Positions 1 to 11,157 of a stretch of 64,000 bases of DNA are shown here, piece by piece; the first letter of the stretch is position 1, and each line of letters opens with the position of its first letter. This DNA comes from Ostrinia nubilalis. Lineage: Eukaryota; Arthropoda; Insecta; Lepidoptera; Crambidae. The notes beneath the pieces were generated by a model that ran no database searches, was not told the origin of the DNA, and saw only the letters and a list, made by a program, of their open reading frames with translations. The DNA is taken from NCBI RefSeq assembly GCF_963855985.1, contig NC_087119.1:9650001-9714000 (forward strand). The letters run 5' to 3'. A program made the position numbers and the translations under genes.

Positions 1-153
1 CGCGTGGATGCATTGGGTGACACATGAACCAATCACAGATCTCCATTCAACGCTGTGCGTTTGATTTGCTGCTTCACTTTAACAAGCATCGTTCGTGAAT
101 ACGGGCGTTAATCTTTATCCGATCTCCAGTATTTTATAATGCATTTATTTCAG

Positions 154-3100
154 GACCAAAAACCACCTTTTCGGTACAAAGACCTTGATTTGGAGTATGA
201 CCTGAAGAACATCGTGATGCGGAACTACCCTCCAGAACAGTGGAAGATCCCTACGCCTGTCGTCAGCACTCCTAACACGGTGTCTTCGGACTTCTTGTCC
301 ATTATCACGTCCGATACAACTTTACCAACCCCAGGTAAGATTACAATATGATTGGGATGTTTCCTGGGTAATAAAGCAAGTGTTTAAATTAGTCCGTTAG
401 TTCATCATCATCATCAATAGCCCTTTACAGTCCACTGCTGGCCTATGAGCCTCCTCCACTATAGTGGAGGGTTTTGCCATAATCTCCACGCTTTGCAGGC
501 GGGTTGGAGTTTAAAAGATTGATGTTTTTCAGAGAGCGCTGCTGCCCGTTCTCTGTTTGATGTGTAGTCCCTAAGTCGCCTCTTACGACACCCGTGGGAA
601 AAGTAGGAGTAGTCCGTCAGTTAACTTATCGAAAAATACTCGACACGTATTTTTCACTTTTTCAAACTATTGAAAATTTAAAGAGAAAAAGCCTGCTAAA
701 GTACAATGGAAGAGGCCCGTGACGTCAAGAAGTGCTTAAAAGTGTAGCACTTTGAGACGTCACGCGGAACTTCAACTATGTTCAACTTCAACTAAAATAT
801 GTTAAAAATATAATAAATCACGAATAATAGATTTAAGATATAAATCATGCAATCTAATTCAATCTAATCCAATTGCCAACCGGAAAAAAGTTCATGTAGT
901 CCGATCGGTAGGCCAGGGTTTCTCAAACTTTCAGCTCCATGAAACCCTGTAATTAGTTCCCCCCTTCCCTCAAAAAAAATAATAAAAATGACTATTGAAG
1001 AAAATAAGGTTTAAATTCAACCAAACCTTAGTACCAAATAAAGTGCCAAAGAAACGTTTGATTTTGTGATGGTTATGCTTGTTTCTTGTCTTATCTGCCA
1101 CCATTACGTAAATCTTGTCGCGAACCCCCTGCCATCGAATGGCGAATCCCTAGGGGTTCGTGTACCCCACTTCGAGAAAACCTGGTAGGACGAAAGCAGT
1201 AGGACCACGTGGCCTCAGAGCATTTTACTTAGTATCCCGTTTACCTGACCTCGTAGGTAGCAATAACGAGCAAAATTTAAATAAAGTTGATAGCGGAAAA
1301 TATAAATATTTACAGCGCAGTGTGTAATAAAGGCCCCGTCAAACGGGGGTATATCTATTTGACAGCCTTTGCCGATGTTTGACGTGGAGCAGCGCGACTT
1401 TCTATGTATCAACTCAAACATTTCCATAGAAATTAGCACGACAAAGACTCCACGCTCAAGTGCGCTGTCAGCCTGCCTTTACAACAGACATTACCTTCAT
1501 CGGTCTTTTATATTTTGCCTGAGAGCTCCCTTCAACACGTCTATCCACTATCCGCAAACTGATAGGTGAATGAACAATGCAGGGGTGTAAGTAACGCATT
1601 ACTGTTATAAAATCGAGAAGAAAGGCTGAAGTAAAGCACTGAAAGACAATAGCGTATCGGATAAAGTGTTTCCAACTAATGAGGGCTTTACATCAACGTC
1701 TCACGCGGACTAATGAGTATTTATTCAGTTTACGTTTTCTCTGCACTACTTGAAAGTAATTGAATGTGGATACGTTGCATCTTGATGCTCTTATTATAGA
1801 CAAACAAGCTGTTTGAATGCCACTCAAAGTAAAGAAAAACCTGTATTTATTTAAGAGTTTTCTTGAAATATGTCTTGAAATATTATGTTACATAAGGGAA
1901 AAATTCTTGCAGTTATTTATTTTGAAGAAATAAGCTTTTAATATAACTATGTTGTAACTTAGGTGTTGTATTGAACTCAAGCTATGCACCCAAAACTGCG
2001 AGTCAGTTTTTTACTTTGGACCGCAAACCACTCGACGTTTTTTCTGCGCCCAAATCTTTCATCATGGTCTAATGCAAATCAACTGATCCTCAATTTACTT
2101 CTACAGAACCAGTTCGTACTCCTGAAGCAACTCTCTCGGAGACCCTGTTCGCCGTTGTCTCAAACACCGTGGACAAGGCGATCTTCACCCACATTGATGA
2201 TGCTGCGTTGAGATACGATACTGCATATGTGGAACTCATGAAAGCTGTAGAACAAGCCATGGAGATTCCAGTGATAGAAATACGAGAGGACATAGCTGAG
2301 CTGTTCTATAACGCCTACAAACTATTCGAACTTGATATCATGGAGAAAGAAAGAATTGGTAAGTATCTTTAGTTGACTATCTAGGTATTCCTGTTGATAA
2401 GATCAATATCTAATCTTTGATAGGAGAAATCATCAAAACGTAGGATCATAGATATCTGCACCGCTCCGACTTGGTGGAAACCGAGCTTCATGTAGCCATA
2501 GAGTCCAGGAAAGAAGACTGCAGTTTTAAAATAAATAGATTTTCAATCATAATTTTAGAGCATAGTTTTATCATTATTTTAATCTGCTCTTTATACTCGC
2601 ATATCAATTAGTAAAAAGGTGTTTTCTCCCTTATTTTGCATCTCATAATCCCGTATTTGAGACAGTTCGGAATTCAATTCATGCGACTCGTCGCGTTTGT
2701 AATTTACGATTCCGCATGAAATATGCCGCCGAAACAACGTTTTAATTGTGAACACAAGTACAATCAGTCTAGACTACGAATTCCTTTCACCCATAACTAA
2801 CGCTGGAATCCGTGTGCTGATACCTGGTCGGTAACTAACAAGGGGATCGAATACCTGGCTGGGAATTCGAAATACACAACGAATATCAACATCGATAAAC
2901 CGACGCGGGCACTAATTAATGCTTACATTGTGTTGACGCTCTGTTATTATTCAATATCCGACGCGGGTGCACGGGCACTGTCTGTTGTAATGGCTGACAT
3001 GTTATGCGAAAAACTTACACCCTGACCATTCATTAGTGGTCTGATGAAAAATAATGATGTTTCAGCTCTGTAAAACAAAATAGACTTTGTTTAAAGGGTA

Positions 3101-6100
3101 TTAATTTTGAGGATTATTTTTGCAGCGGCTGAAATTGCATGGGAGAAAAGGATGAGGAAGAAGTTGAAGAGAACACTGAGAAGATTGAACAACTTTAGAG
3201 GTGCGTACATTGTTCTTTCAAACCTTATTGCTTTACTATTACGAAACGATTCGAAAGCAGTCTATGGTTTTCTGTCAAATTTTGTGTTATCAAAATTACT
3301 GTAAAAATTCATTGTGATAATATTTTCTATCAAATAAACTTTCATGGGTGGTGGGTGGTGCTTTATTACTTTGTTGACCTCACACTTTTATTTTTCAATA
3401 TCAGTTGTGATTTTCAATGAGTTATTAGTTTTTGCTATAATTGGAGTTTGATAGACGTTTTACCCTTTTAATTGGCGTGTATTTAATAGGTTTTGAACTG
3501 TTATATTTTAAAGGTTACGAGACTCCGCCTTCGCCAAAAAGCGAGATTTCGTCCCATGAGAGCTACAAGAAGCCACCGCCAAGGCCGTGCGTGTGCCATC
3601 CCCAGTTCTATTACAACCGATATGCAAAGGTATGAAGGTTAGCCTAGCCGCCGACTATAGACTTTTTATCAGCCGATAAGTAGTTGGGTCGGGTTGTTGA
3701 GTTTAATAAAATTTTAGACTTATGAACACTAAAAATACATAATATAAAATTATAACCTTCAGAAGGTAATCTTAAGCATTTGAAGTATATAAAATACTAG
3801 CTTTAGCACGCGGCTTCACCCGCGTGAAATTTAGTTCTAGGTTATAAACAATAATATTGTAAAGTTTAATAAAAATCCGTTCAGTAGTTTTTGGGTGAAA
3901 GAGTAACAAACATGTTAACATCCAGACATCCAGATATCCATACAAACTTTCGCGTTTATAATATTAGTAAGATTTTTATGCTTAAGTAAGAATCTCGAGC
4001 TCTCAAAAATAGGTTTAATAAATATTAGAGAGACTTAGTTAGTTAGTTCTTTATTTGAGTATTAAATTGATAATCTCAGTTGAATCTCAGTTTGTTTCAA
4101 TACAACTTTACCTTTTATTTTAAGCTACTGTCCTCTCCCTGGCTAGCTAGAAGAGGCCTTATTGCTATAAGGCCTGGTTTCTACCAAAGAAGAGCGGAGC
4201 GAAGAAGTGTCAGACGGTCGAATTTTTCTATGGAATTTGAAAGCGGCGCACAGTATGTTATGGGACTGTATAATCGGACATTCTCATTTATTTGATGAAC
4301 CGTATAGAGCTCAGTTATACAAACATGATAGTAAAACTCCCGTTTGAAAATTCCACGTAGTTTTCGCGGTATAAAAATTCAAAGTTACCTATTTTTTTAC
4401 TTCAAAATTATGCAAAAATATTCTAACTCGTTAACTAATAACATTTATTTCAGAAATGTTATAATACTTCATAGATTACTTAAAACTACAAGTAATAAGC
4501 GTATTAAGTGCTTCGTAAACGCATTCAGTTAATAAGGAAAAATTATTTTAGTGATTTTTGTTTTTATTTTTTTTTCTCAATTATACCTTAATATATGCAA
4601 CCATTTTTAATTGCAAGATATAGTCTGATATTTAAATTTCGTGACATATTTGAGGAAAAACATAAAACGTCTTAATAAAATTTTTACGCGTCTAAGGTCG
4701 TCAATTTTGGAAGGAATAATTTTATAGGAATAATTCATGTCTAAAAAGTTTCAAATCCCGCCTGTTATGTGCATAGTGTTGAAGGTTCTAAAAAGTCACA
4801 TTCACATTGTTTTAACCGACTTCAAAAAAAGGAGGAGGTTCTCAAGTCGAGTTTTTTTTCTTTTTTAACACTCTTATATTAACTTAAGTTGTATGTAAGT
4901 AAGTAACTAAAAAAGTATGTAAACAAATGTAGGAAGTCGAATTTATTCTACCTTTAATAATTTTCTCATCGATTTGAAACCTATGTAAATCGGATGTCAA
5001 TACAATAATTTGGTACATTCGAGCTGATGATATTTAAACATCCAAAAGAAATATTGCTATTAAACAGTGATGGGAAATTTACAATTCTATGTGACAGCCC
5101 TGGCGCATATTTTCAATTTGATTTTCCTCAAATATGTCACGGAATTTAAAGCTGATTTTTAGGGTTCCGTACCTCAAAAGGAAAAAACGGAACCCTTATA
5201 GGATCACTTTGTTGTCCGTCTGTCCGTCCGTCTGTCAAGACCCTTTTTCTCAGGAACGCGTGGAGGTATGAAGCTGAAATTTATATCAATTACTCAGGTC
5301 TACTGTCCCTTGAAGCTGTGAAAAAATCAAACTTCTAAGCCAACGCAATCAAAAGATACAGCCGATTATGTCGATATTTTCAACAAATTTTCGACACTCG
5401 CAAAGGAATCAAAACCTACAGGATACTTCCCGTAAACTCAGAATCTTGAAATTTGGCATGAAGCATTGTCATATAATGCAAATATAGGAAAAATTGCAAA
5501 AATCACATTTTTTTAGTTATATAATATAATAAAAATATTTTAATAAAATGAAACGTACTACCTTATTTCTCACGAACGAATAAAGGTATCAAATTGAAAT
5601 GTATACCAAATACCTAGGTCTATTGTCCCTTTTAGCAGTGAAAAAATCAAACTTCTAAGTTAACGCGATCAAAAGATACAGCAGTTTATACCGACACCTT
5701 AGACGGATTTCCGTCACACGCCAGGGAATCAAAACCTACAAGGTACTTCCCGTGAACTCAGAATCTTGAAATTCGGCACGAAGCAACGTTATATAGTACA
5801 GATAAAGGAAAAATTGCGAAAATGATAAATTTGAAGTTACATAAAATATTAAAATATTATTTTTGCTTGTACATGACATAAAATATTTTTTTAAGAATTA
5901 TAAACTTAATACCTACCCTTTTTCACATGAACGCGTAGAGATATTAAAGTTGAAATTCATATCAAACACTTCTTAAATCTAATTGCCTCTAAACTGTGAA
6001 AAATTCTAAATCAACGCAAAAATTCAAAACGCTGAGGTAGGTGTACCTACCTATAATCATACCGCATATTTTGAAATTCGCCACTACTCGCAACGGAATC

Positions 6101-6993
6101 AAAACTTAAAGACTACTACGATATCTAGTAAGTAATTTGATTTAATACGTCATAAATTGTAAACCGCTACGTTTGTACGGCGGAACCCTCGGTGTGCGAG
6201 TCCGACTCGCACTTGGCCGGTTTTTTTATACAATTAGATTAAATATCAGACTATATCTTGCAATTAAAAATGGTTGCATATGTTAAGGTATAATTGAGAA
6301 AAAAAATAAAAACAAAAATCACTAAAATAATTTTTCCTAATTAACTGAATGCGTTTACGAAGCACTTAATACGCTTATTACTTGTAGTTTTAAGTAATCT
6401 ATGAAGTATTATAACATTTCTGAATTAAATGTTATTAGTTAACGAGTTAGAATATTTTTGCATAATTTTGAAGTAAAAAAATAGGTAACTTTGAATTTTT
6501 ATACCGCGAAAACTACGTGGAATTTTCAAACGGGAGTTTTACTATCATGTTTGTATAACTGAGCTCTATACGGTTCATCAAATAAATGAGAATGTCCGAT
6601 TATACAGTCCCATAACACACTGTGCGGCGTCGAGCGGACAAGAGATGTGGAAATTATGAAATCTGATTGGTTATTCAAAACACTTATCTGCTCCGCCTTG
6701 GTGAAAACCGGGCCTCTAAACTGTGCCAATTCGATTTTTGATTTCTTTGTCTTTCTTGTTTGGTGTGCAATAAATAGCTATCATAACTTTTTCATCTACA
6801 GGACCGTTTTGGAATTTACCTGCCAAGAGAGACTGGGGCCACCGACAACAACGTGACCGTTACTCCCGCCATCTCTTTGGAGAGCCTCAACGAGGACGAG
6901 GGAGAAGCAGTCGACACCAAGTCCATCATCAGCAGGAAGTCTGTTGTCTCCGCGAAGAGCACAGTCAGCAAGAAAACCACCTTCAAAACTTAA
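154..6993 (+). CDS. 3' five coding exons of an unrecognised protein-coding gene
   Basis: Five exons join in phase: 154-334, 2107-2358, 3126-3200, 3514-3629 and 6802-6993 (stop TAA 6991-6993). Each is preceded by a pyrimidine tract plus AG and followed by GT (GTAAGA, GTAAGT, GTGCGT, GTATGA). They encode the last 271 residues; the 5' exons lie left of the window. The second exon is acidic and looks helical; it runs into a short, very basic segment (WEKRMRKKLKRTLRRLNNFR) in the third. The fourth has a Pro-rich stretch and the motif CVCHPQFYYNRYAK. The C-terminus is a Ser/Lys/Val tail with repeats such as SRKSVVSAKSTVSKK. There is no signal peptide or membrane segment in this part. I do not recognise the family and assign no function. 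Clean splice phase, lack of stops and a poly(A) signal make a real gene likely. The last intron (3630-6801) is swollen by mobile DNA. Confidence 0.8.
403..606 (-). mobile_element. Degenerate LINE 3' end, RTE-like
   Basis: It begins with a (CAT)n run and continues with CAGTCCACTGCTGGCCTATG. This is the reverse complement of the end of RTE-type LINEs seen in better shape at 10215-10620, where the last codons spell QQWTS followed by (GAT)n. It lies in the intron between the first two exons of the gene in this window. No open frame remains. Confidence 0.5.
914..1184. mobile_element. hAT-like MITE with CAGGGTTTCTC termini
   Basis: The left end CAGGGTTTCTCAAACTTTCA and the right end CCCCACTTCGAGAAAACCTG are imperfect inverted repeats of a type common in hAT-derived MITEs. 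The right half also has the TTCGTGTACCCCAC string often seen in such elements. I found no clean 8 bp target duplication (cggtaggc against gtaggacg), so the family is provisional. It is non-coding and intronic. Confidence 0.5.
2359..3125 (+). other. Intron with no recognised feature
   Basis: AT-rich intron of the first gene. Read on both strands, I see no coding stretch, repeat termini or RNA gene in it. Confidence 0.5.
3797..3972 (-). mobile_element. Short non-autonomous Helitron
   Basis: On the minus strand the element starts TCTTACTAATATTATAAACG after an A and ends in CTAG before a T, the A|TC...CTAG|T signature. A hairpin (CACGCGG, six-base loop, CCGCGTG) sits about 6 bases before the CTAG end, as expected of Helitron 3' ends. 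At 176 bp it has no coding capacity. It lies in the last intron of the first gene. Helitrons of this kind are abundant in Lepidoptera. Confidence 0.8.
4246..4640 (+). repeat. Left arm of the 390 bp inverted repeat
   Basis: It runs from GCGCACAGTATGTTATGGG to AGTCTGATATTTAA and matches the reverse complement of 6236-6628 almost base for base. Confidence 0.85.
5161..6230. mobile_element. Repeat with three diverged internal units of about 340 bp
   Basis: The left end AGGGTTCCGTACCTCAAAAG and the right end (CCGAGGGTTCCG, CAAGTGCGAGTCGGACTCGC, GGCCGGTTTTTT) are strings recurrent in lepidopteran genomes. Inside, one unit is repeated with divergence, starting near 5257, 5573 and 5929. Shared phrases are GTGAAAAAATCAAACTTCTA, ATCAAAAGATACAGC and GGAATCAAAACCTACA. 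There is no open frame. The class of the element is not clear to me. Confidence 0.55.
6236..6628 (-). repeat. Right arm of the 390 bp inverted repeat
   Basis: Reverse complement of 4246-4640. Noted differences include ATTTAATTCAG against ATTTATTTCAG, AATTAGG against AATAAGG, and CATATG against TATATG. Confidence 0.85.
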
Positions 6994-7061
6994 GTGATGA
7001 TATTTATATGAGAGATTTAGTTATTTTATTGTTTTCGGATTAGAGTATTTAAATTGAACCT

Positions 7062-7067
7062 AATAAA
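7062..7067 (+). terminator. Poly(A) signal of the first gene
   Basis: AATAAA lies 69 bases after the stop codon at 6991-6993, in an AT-rich 3' UTR. The sequence after about 7090 no longer looks like transcript of this gene. Confidence 0.6.
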
Positions 7068-7490
7068 CATATATTTTTGTTGAACCGACTCTTCTTTATT
7101 TCTTAACTATTTAATTAAGCATCGAAGAAGAGTGTTTTCATAGAACATTATTGGTAATTTTACCGGGACAAAGTTATTTCTGATGATAGGTCAAATGGTT
7201 TTTTCTCCGCCCAACCCGTTAGGTCTCACAGCTCTCATCGAATCGATGTTGTCACCGTTGTGGTTGCAAAAAAATGTATTTTCCAAAGAAATACCTACAT
7301 AAAATCAGTTTGGAAAAATGTTTTCAGTAGCTGTTTCTTTAGATACCTCAAGGAATAGATCTCGGAAATGCTAGTTATTACAACCTGTACATTGTTTAAC
7401 CCCCTTTCTCAAAGCCCCTCCCAATCACTTTGGGCTTTTGAGTTCCATATCATTGCATAAAACGCATCATGACGTATCATTAATCATTAA

Positions 7491-7607
7491 GGCTTGGTTG
7501 CACCATCTTACTTTAACATTGACAAACGTCAAAAATCTGTCAAACTCCATACAAAAAACACCAGTTATCGTCATATTACGGTCAAAGTTACTTGGTGCAA
7601 CTCAGCC
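7491..7607. mobile_element. MITE family 1, copy 1
   Basis: Ends GGCTTGGTTGCACCATCTTA and TTGGTGCAACTCAGCC form an inverted repeat, flanked on both sides by TAA (7488-7490 and 7608-7610). A 3 bp TWA-type duplication suggests a PIF/Harbinger relative. The core contains TTTGACAAACGTCAAAAATC. Other copies are at 7635, 8511, 44768 and 48181. Confidence 0.8.
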
Positions 7608-7634
7608 TAAGTTGTTGTGAGGCCTCGAGTCTAA

Positions 7635-7758
7635 GGCTGAGTTGCACCACTTTCTTTTGTTACTTTAACTTTGACAAACGTCAAAAATCTGTTAAACTCC
7701 ATACAAACAGCACCGGTTACCGTTATAGTTACGGTCAAAGTTAGGTGGTGAAACAGCC
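7635..7758. mobile_element. MITE family 1, copy 2
   Basis: Ends GGCTGAGTTGCACCAC and GTGGTGAAACAGCC, flanked by TAA at 7632-7634 and 7759-7761. It lies 27 bases from copy 1 in the same orientation. Confidence 0.8.
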
Positions 7759-8510
7759 TAAATAAAAATATTTTTATTATTATTGTTTATTATTAATGCC
7801 ACCATTAACACCATGAAAGCTGCAACAATCTCCACAATTAATTCTACCAACCAATTAATAAGGAAAAAAGAAAACCCTCAAGTAGAATAGCACGGGATAG
7901 GTACACAATAGACACAAAGTATAAAAGGAATAATTCGCTTAAGATTGTATGGAATTTTTCTCTGTCAAGAATTAGAACCCATTGTCAACGGTAAAGGAAC
8001 GATTTTACGTCGAGTAATCCTTTAGGGTTTGAGAATCAAAGCCTTAAGGCGATTAGAGTCCTCAATCCGCGCCAAATGGGCATTTTGTAAAGCCTACTCC
8101 TCTTTTACTGCTGGATAGAAATAGTTGAAAAAAATATATGTTATACAACAGTTCAAGGACTACATTTGTGACGTTTGAATTTTCGCTACGTCTCTTTGTT
8201 TTGGATTAAAAAAATAAATACGGGACATCGATTTTTTACTTAAATTCCCTACTCCTCCAAAACGGCTATGTTAATTTAAAAGATTTTTGCACGAATAGAT
8301 TAGGAATTCTTTAATCTTTAAATGACACGTTGCGTTTTTCAATCGAACATTACTTTCATTCATAAATTTTACTTTTGATAAATTCCGAACGTTTTGCTGT
8401 TGAGGGGGCCTTCGCGGGGTGCGGGCGGCAGTCGGCCGCTGGCCTTCAGACGGGGAGGTTGTGTCACTCGCTGCAAACTGACATTAGCGATCAAAATGAA
8501 TTTTTTCTTT

Positions 8511-8637
8511 GGCTGAGTTGCACCACCTGACGTGACCTAACTTTGACCGTAGCTTTGGTGATAACCGGTGTTTTTTGTATGGAGTTAGACAGAGTTTTGA
8601 CGCTTGTCAAAGTTGAAGTAAGATGGTGCAACCCAGC
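8511..8637. mobile_element. MITE family 1, copy 3
   Basis: Ends GGCTGAGTTGCACCACCTGA and GATGGTGCAACCCAGC, flanked by TTT on each side (8508-8510, 8638-8640). Confidence 0.75.
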
Positions 8638-8800
8638 TTTTGTTCGACAATAGATTTTATGTCAGAATTGTTCATAGAGTACGTGCAGTCAGACGATACA
8701 ATTGAATTATGACGCGCTCAGACGCTATTTTCTACCTGAATAGAATCTATTAGTGTAAAAAAACTTTAATTGACTCCAAAACAACTGCACTAGATAAATA

Positions 8801-9290
8801 CAGTAGAACCTCGATAAGATAAAGACCAAGGGAAACGTTAAATAATTTGAGTTATAGAGGTTTTTACTTACTAAGGGTTTAAGTTAAAGAGTTTTTATCG
8901 GTTTATATTTTTCCAACCAACCATTGATAGCTTTAAAATTATGGATTTGCAGTGATTTAGCAAACTCTTCAGCTTTTTCCTTTAGTATGGGTCCGCTAAC
9001 ACTGATGTTTTTATTTCTACACTGTTTAAACCATGTAAACAAGCATTGTTCTAAATTAGGGAACTCAGCAATTCTTCGTCTTTTACATAGAAGACTTTCG
9101 CCCGATTCTTGCTTCTTCAAGAATTCAGATTTGTTTTTGAATATGATGGATAATGTACTCTCATGTATTCCAAACTGGACTGCAACGTCTTTTCTCTTCA
9201 ATCCACTTTCCACAGCTTCAATCGCTTTTAACTTCTCAGCATAATTATGTTAATGCTTTCATTTTTCGTTTTGAATTCATTTTCACTCAC
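8801..9290 (-). pseudogene. Truncated pogo/Tigger-like transposase remnant
   Basis: On the minus strand, 9213-8884 encodes a CENP-B-type helix-turn-helix: ESGLKRKDVAVQFGIHESTL, then FKNKSEF and, further on, FKAINGWLEKYK. This is the usual layout of the N-terminal DNA-binding region of Tigger/pogo transposases. The start (MNSKRKMKALT, near 9275) is in another frame and followed by stops, so at least one frameshift is present. The DDE domain is absent. At 8801 CAGTAGAACCTCGATAAGAT, preceded by TA, resembles a pogo/Tigger terminal repeat next to a TA target. The matching other end was not found. It is a dead fragment. Confidence 0.65.
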
Positions 9291-9385
9291 AGTGTGCAAA
9301 GAAATGCTGCCGGAACGAAGGCTAAAAGATACTGACACAAACAAACAAATAAGTTACTGTACTTAAACTTTAGTCTATTGTTTAC

Positions 9386-9580
9386 AAAATATTAGACTCA
9401 TATTTTTTAATTTTTTCCATAATCGAATAATTACAGTATTTTATTGAGTTGAAACGTCGCGTGACGTCACATTTGAGTAAAAATTCTACTCAAGCGTGGC
9501 GTATCGCGCCATTTCAACTCGATGTAGCACTGTTATTATTTAATTATGAAAGAAAATAAAAAATGTGAGTCTAATATTTT
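9386..9580. mobile_element. Hairpin MITE of 195 bp
   Basis: The left arm starts AAAATATTAGACTCATATTT; the right arm ends GTGAGTCTAATATTTT. The inverted similarity extends about 70 bases inward, to TGAGTTGAAACG and CATTTCAACTCG. There is no coding capacity. Confidence 0.75.
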
Positions 9581-9942
9581 CTAATTATCTGTCTGACGGA
9601 CAAATAATTGAAATTTTGTCATCTAGCCTAGTTGTCGTCAGGAAGTTGGTCTAACTAATTCAGCTTGCAAGATTCCACCCGAACAAACATTTATGTAATT
9701 ACCTACATACATCATAAATTGCAAGCTAAATAAAAGCTTGTAATAAAGTCGGGTTTGTTCAAATTTCGAGAACGACTGAACCGACAAAAGCATTAGAAAA
9801 TTTACGAAAAATAAAATAAAATTTTATCCCGTACAAAATGTTCATGGATTTTGTTATTTTTATTAAATACCTTTACGCCTGAGTTAAATGACACCGACAT
9901 CAAGGTTCATCAATTTAAGTTTAAAATAATAGGCAGTAATGT

Positions 9943-10200
9943 ATGAAGAAAGAGCTTCTATTCTGTATCTACCTATGCCCGTGTATTTTTGATCGGTGTC
10001 AAATCGGAGTTTTTGGTGCGGGGTACGCGGGTGTTGCTCGCGGCGTGAAGGTCAAACGCCCAAGGTCATTGAGGACTCTAATCGCCTTAAGATGTTTCAT
10101 TCATACCATGCCGCCGCCATGCCGCCGCCGCGCCGCCACCACACCATCAAAGCATAATTTCGCCCGCGGCGCGGCGGCGGCGCGGTAGCGGCGTCGTGTG
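9943..10200. other. GC-rich low-complexity stretch
   Basis: A run of CCG/GCG repeats (about 10108-10195) stands out from the AT-rich surroundings. Possible frames across it are Ala/Arg/Pro repeats caused by composition; no gene is called. Confidence 0.45.
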
Positions 10201-10214
10201 CAGGAGCAGGAGCC

Positions 10215-10620
10215 CTTATGGTTCGGAAACGTGGCCTCTCACTATAGGCTAAGACCTTACCTTCTGTATAAGTACAGAAGCTCAAAGTTGCACAGCGTGC
10301 TATGGAGAGGGCTATGCTCGGTGTTAGGTAAACGAACTAAAGTCACTGACATAGCCCGACTGATTAGCTAGCTGAAGTGGCAATGGGCAGGGCACATAGT
10401 ACGCAGAACTGACGGCCGATGTGGCAGTGGTTCTGGAGTGGAGGCCGCGTACCGGAAAACGCAGCGTGAGACGTGCACCTACAAGGTGGACCGACGACAT
10501 CATAAAGGTAGCAGGAAAGCACTGGATGCAACCCGCTACCAACCAGGCAACATGGAAAGCATTGAGGGAGGCCTATGTTCAGCAGTGGACGTCCTATGGC
10601 TGAGATGATGATGATGAGTG
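10215..10620 (+). mobile_element. RTE-clade LINE 3' fragment
   Basis: Broken frames read like the end of an RTE endonuclease-reverse transcriptase: KLKVAQRAMERAMLGV, then TKVTDIARLIS and LKWQWAGHIVRRTDGR, then EWRPRTGKRSVRRAPTRWTD and finally [11 protein letters not shown] with a stop near 10603. A (GATGAT)n tail follows. Frameshifts separate the segments. The element is 5'-truncated, as usual for RTE insertions. Confidence 0.75.
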
Positions 10621-10629
10621 GCCGAAGGT

Positions 10630-10880
10630 GGAAGCGAGCTTCACCCGGAATCTTCAACCACGAGGAACTGGCTATCTTACCTCTAACTGCCGGAACACAA
10701 CAATGCTGTTAACATTGTTGTTATGGCGACAGACTTAGGTAAGATTGTGGTAGCTAGCCAGGCGGACTTAGAACAAGCCCTACCACCAACCAAACCGAAC
10801 AGAAAAGTCTGCCCCCACTGGGAATTGAACCCGGGACCTCTGCGTCTGAAGCAGGTGGTTTGTTTCCAATCCGATTTCAA
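10630..10880 (-). mobile_element. tRNA-derived SINE
   Basis: On the minus strand a tRNA-like head carries a B-box type string, GGTCCCGGGTTCAATTCCCA (near 10813-10840). It is followed by a body containing GGTGGTAGGGCTTGTTCTAA and CGCCTGGCTAGCTACCACAA. The head does not fold into a full cloverleaf, so it is not called a tRNA gene. Confidence 0.6.
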
Positions 10881-11015
10881 TATATGCCAGTGTAGAATTA
10901 GAGCTGAAATCGGAAATAACTCCTACAAAAGAAAAATCTGAAGCACATTGAAGTCTCGCTGACGTTTGACGTCCCAAAACCCCTTCCATATGATCTTAGG
11001 TATAGATGACCCACG

Positions 11016-11157
11016 CTGAACTGTCCCACCAAACTCAATGACAGGGGGGCGCTACCATCGTTCAACTATATGGTTTCCAACATGGCAAAAATCGGAACCA
11101 GCGATCCGGTATTGACGGTGGCGCCCCACTGTCAATGTCATGCATAGGACAGTTCAG
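11016..11157. mobile_element. MITE family 2, copy 1
   Basis: Ends CTGAACTGTCCCACCAAACT and TGCATAGGACAGTTCAG are inverted repeats, with GGGGCGCTACCATCG mirrored by CGGTGGCGCCCC inside. Related copies lie at about 24000-24080 and 33611-33750. Confidence 0.65.

Larger units (their letters stand above)
4171..6714. mobile_element. Composite inverted-repeat element split across a MITE
   Basis: The outer 80-95 bases at each end are not copies of each other; they match the left and right halves of the 241 bp MITE at 25859-26099 (GGCC[CT]GGTTT... and ...AAAACCGGGCC). Between the halves lie inverted arms of about 390 bp at 4246-4640 and 6236-6628. I compared them by eye and found only a handful of mismatches. 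The simplest reading is a long-TIR foldback element inserted in the centre of a MITE. The interior holds a smaller inverted pair (4630-4658 and 5121-5150) and a separate repeat at 5161-6230. There is no transposase frame. It occupies most of the last intron of the first gene. Confidence 0.75.

Noticed and set aside
9943..10285. Ala/Arg-rich or Pro-rich small proteins in the GC-rich stretch
   Set aside because: Frames on both strands come from the CCG/GCG run; there is no conserved sequence or splice context.
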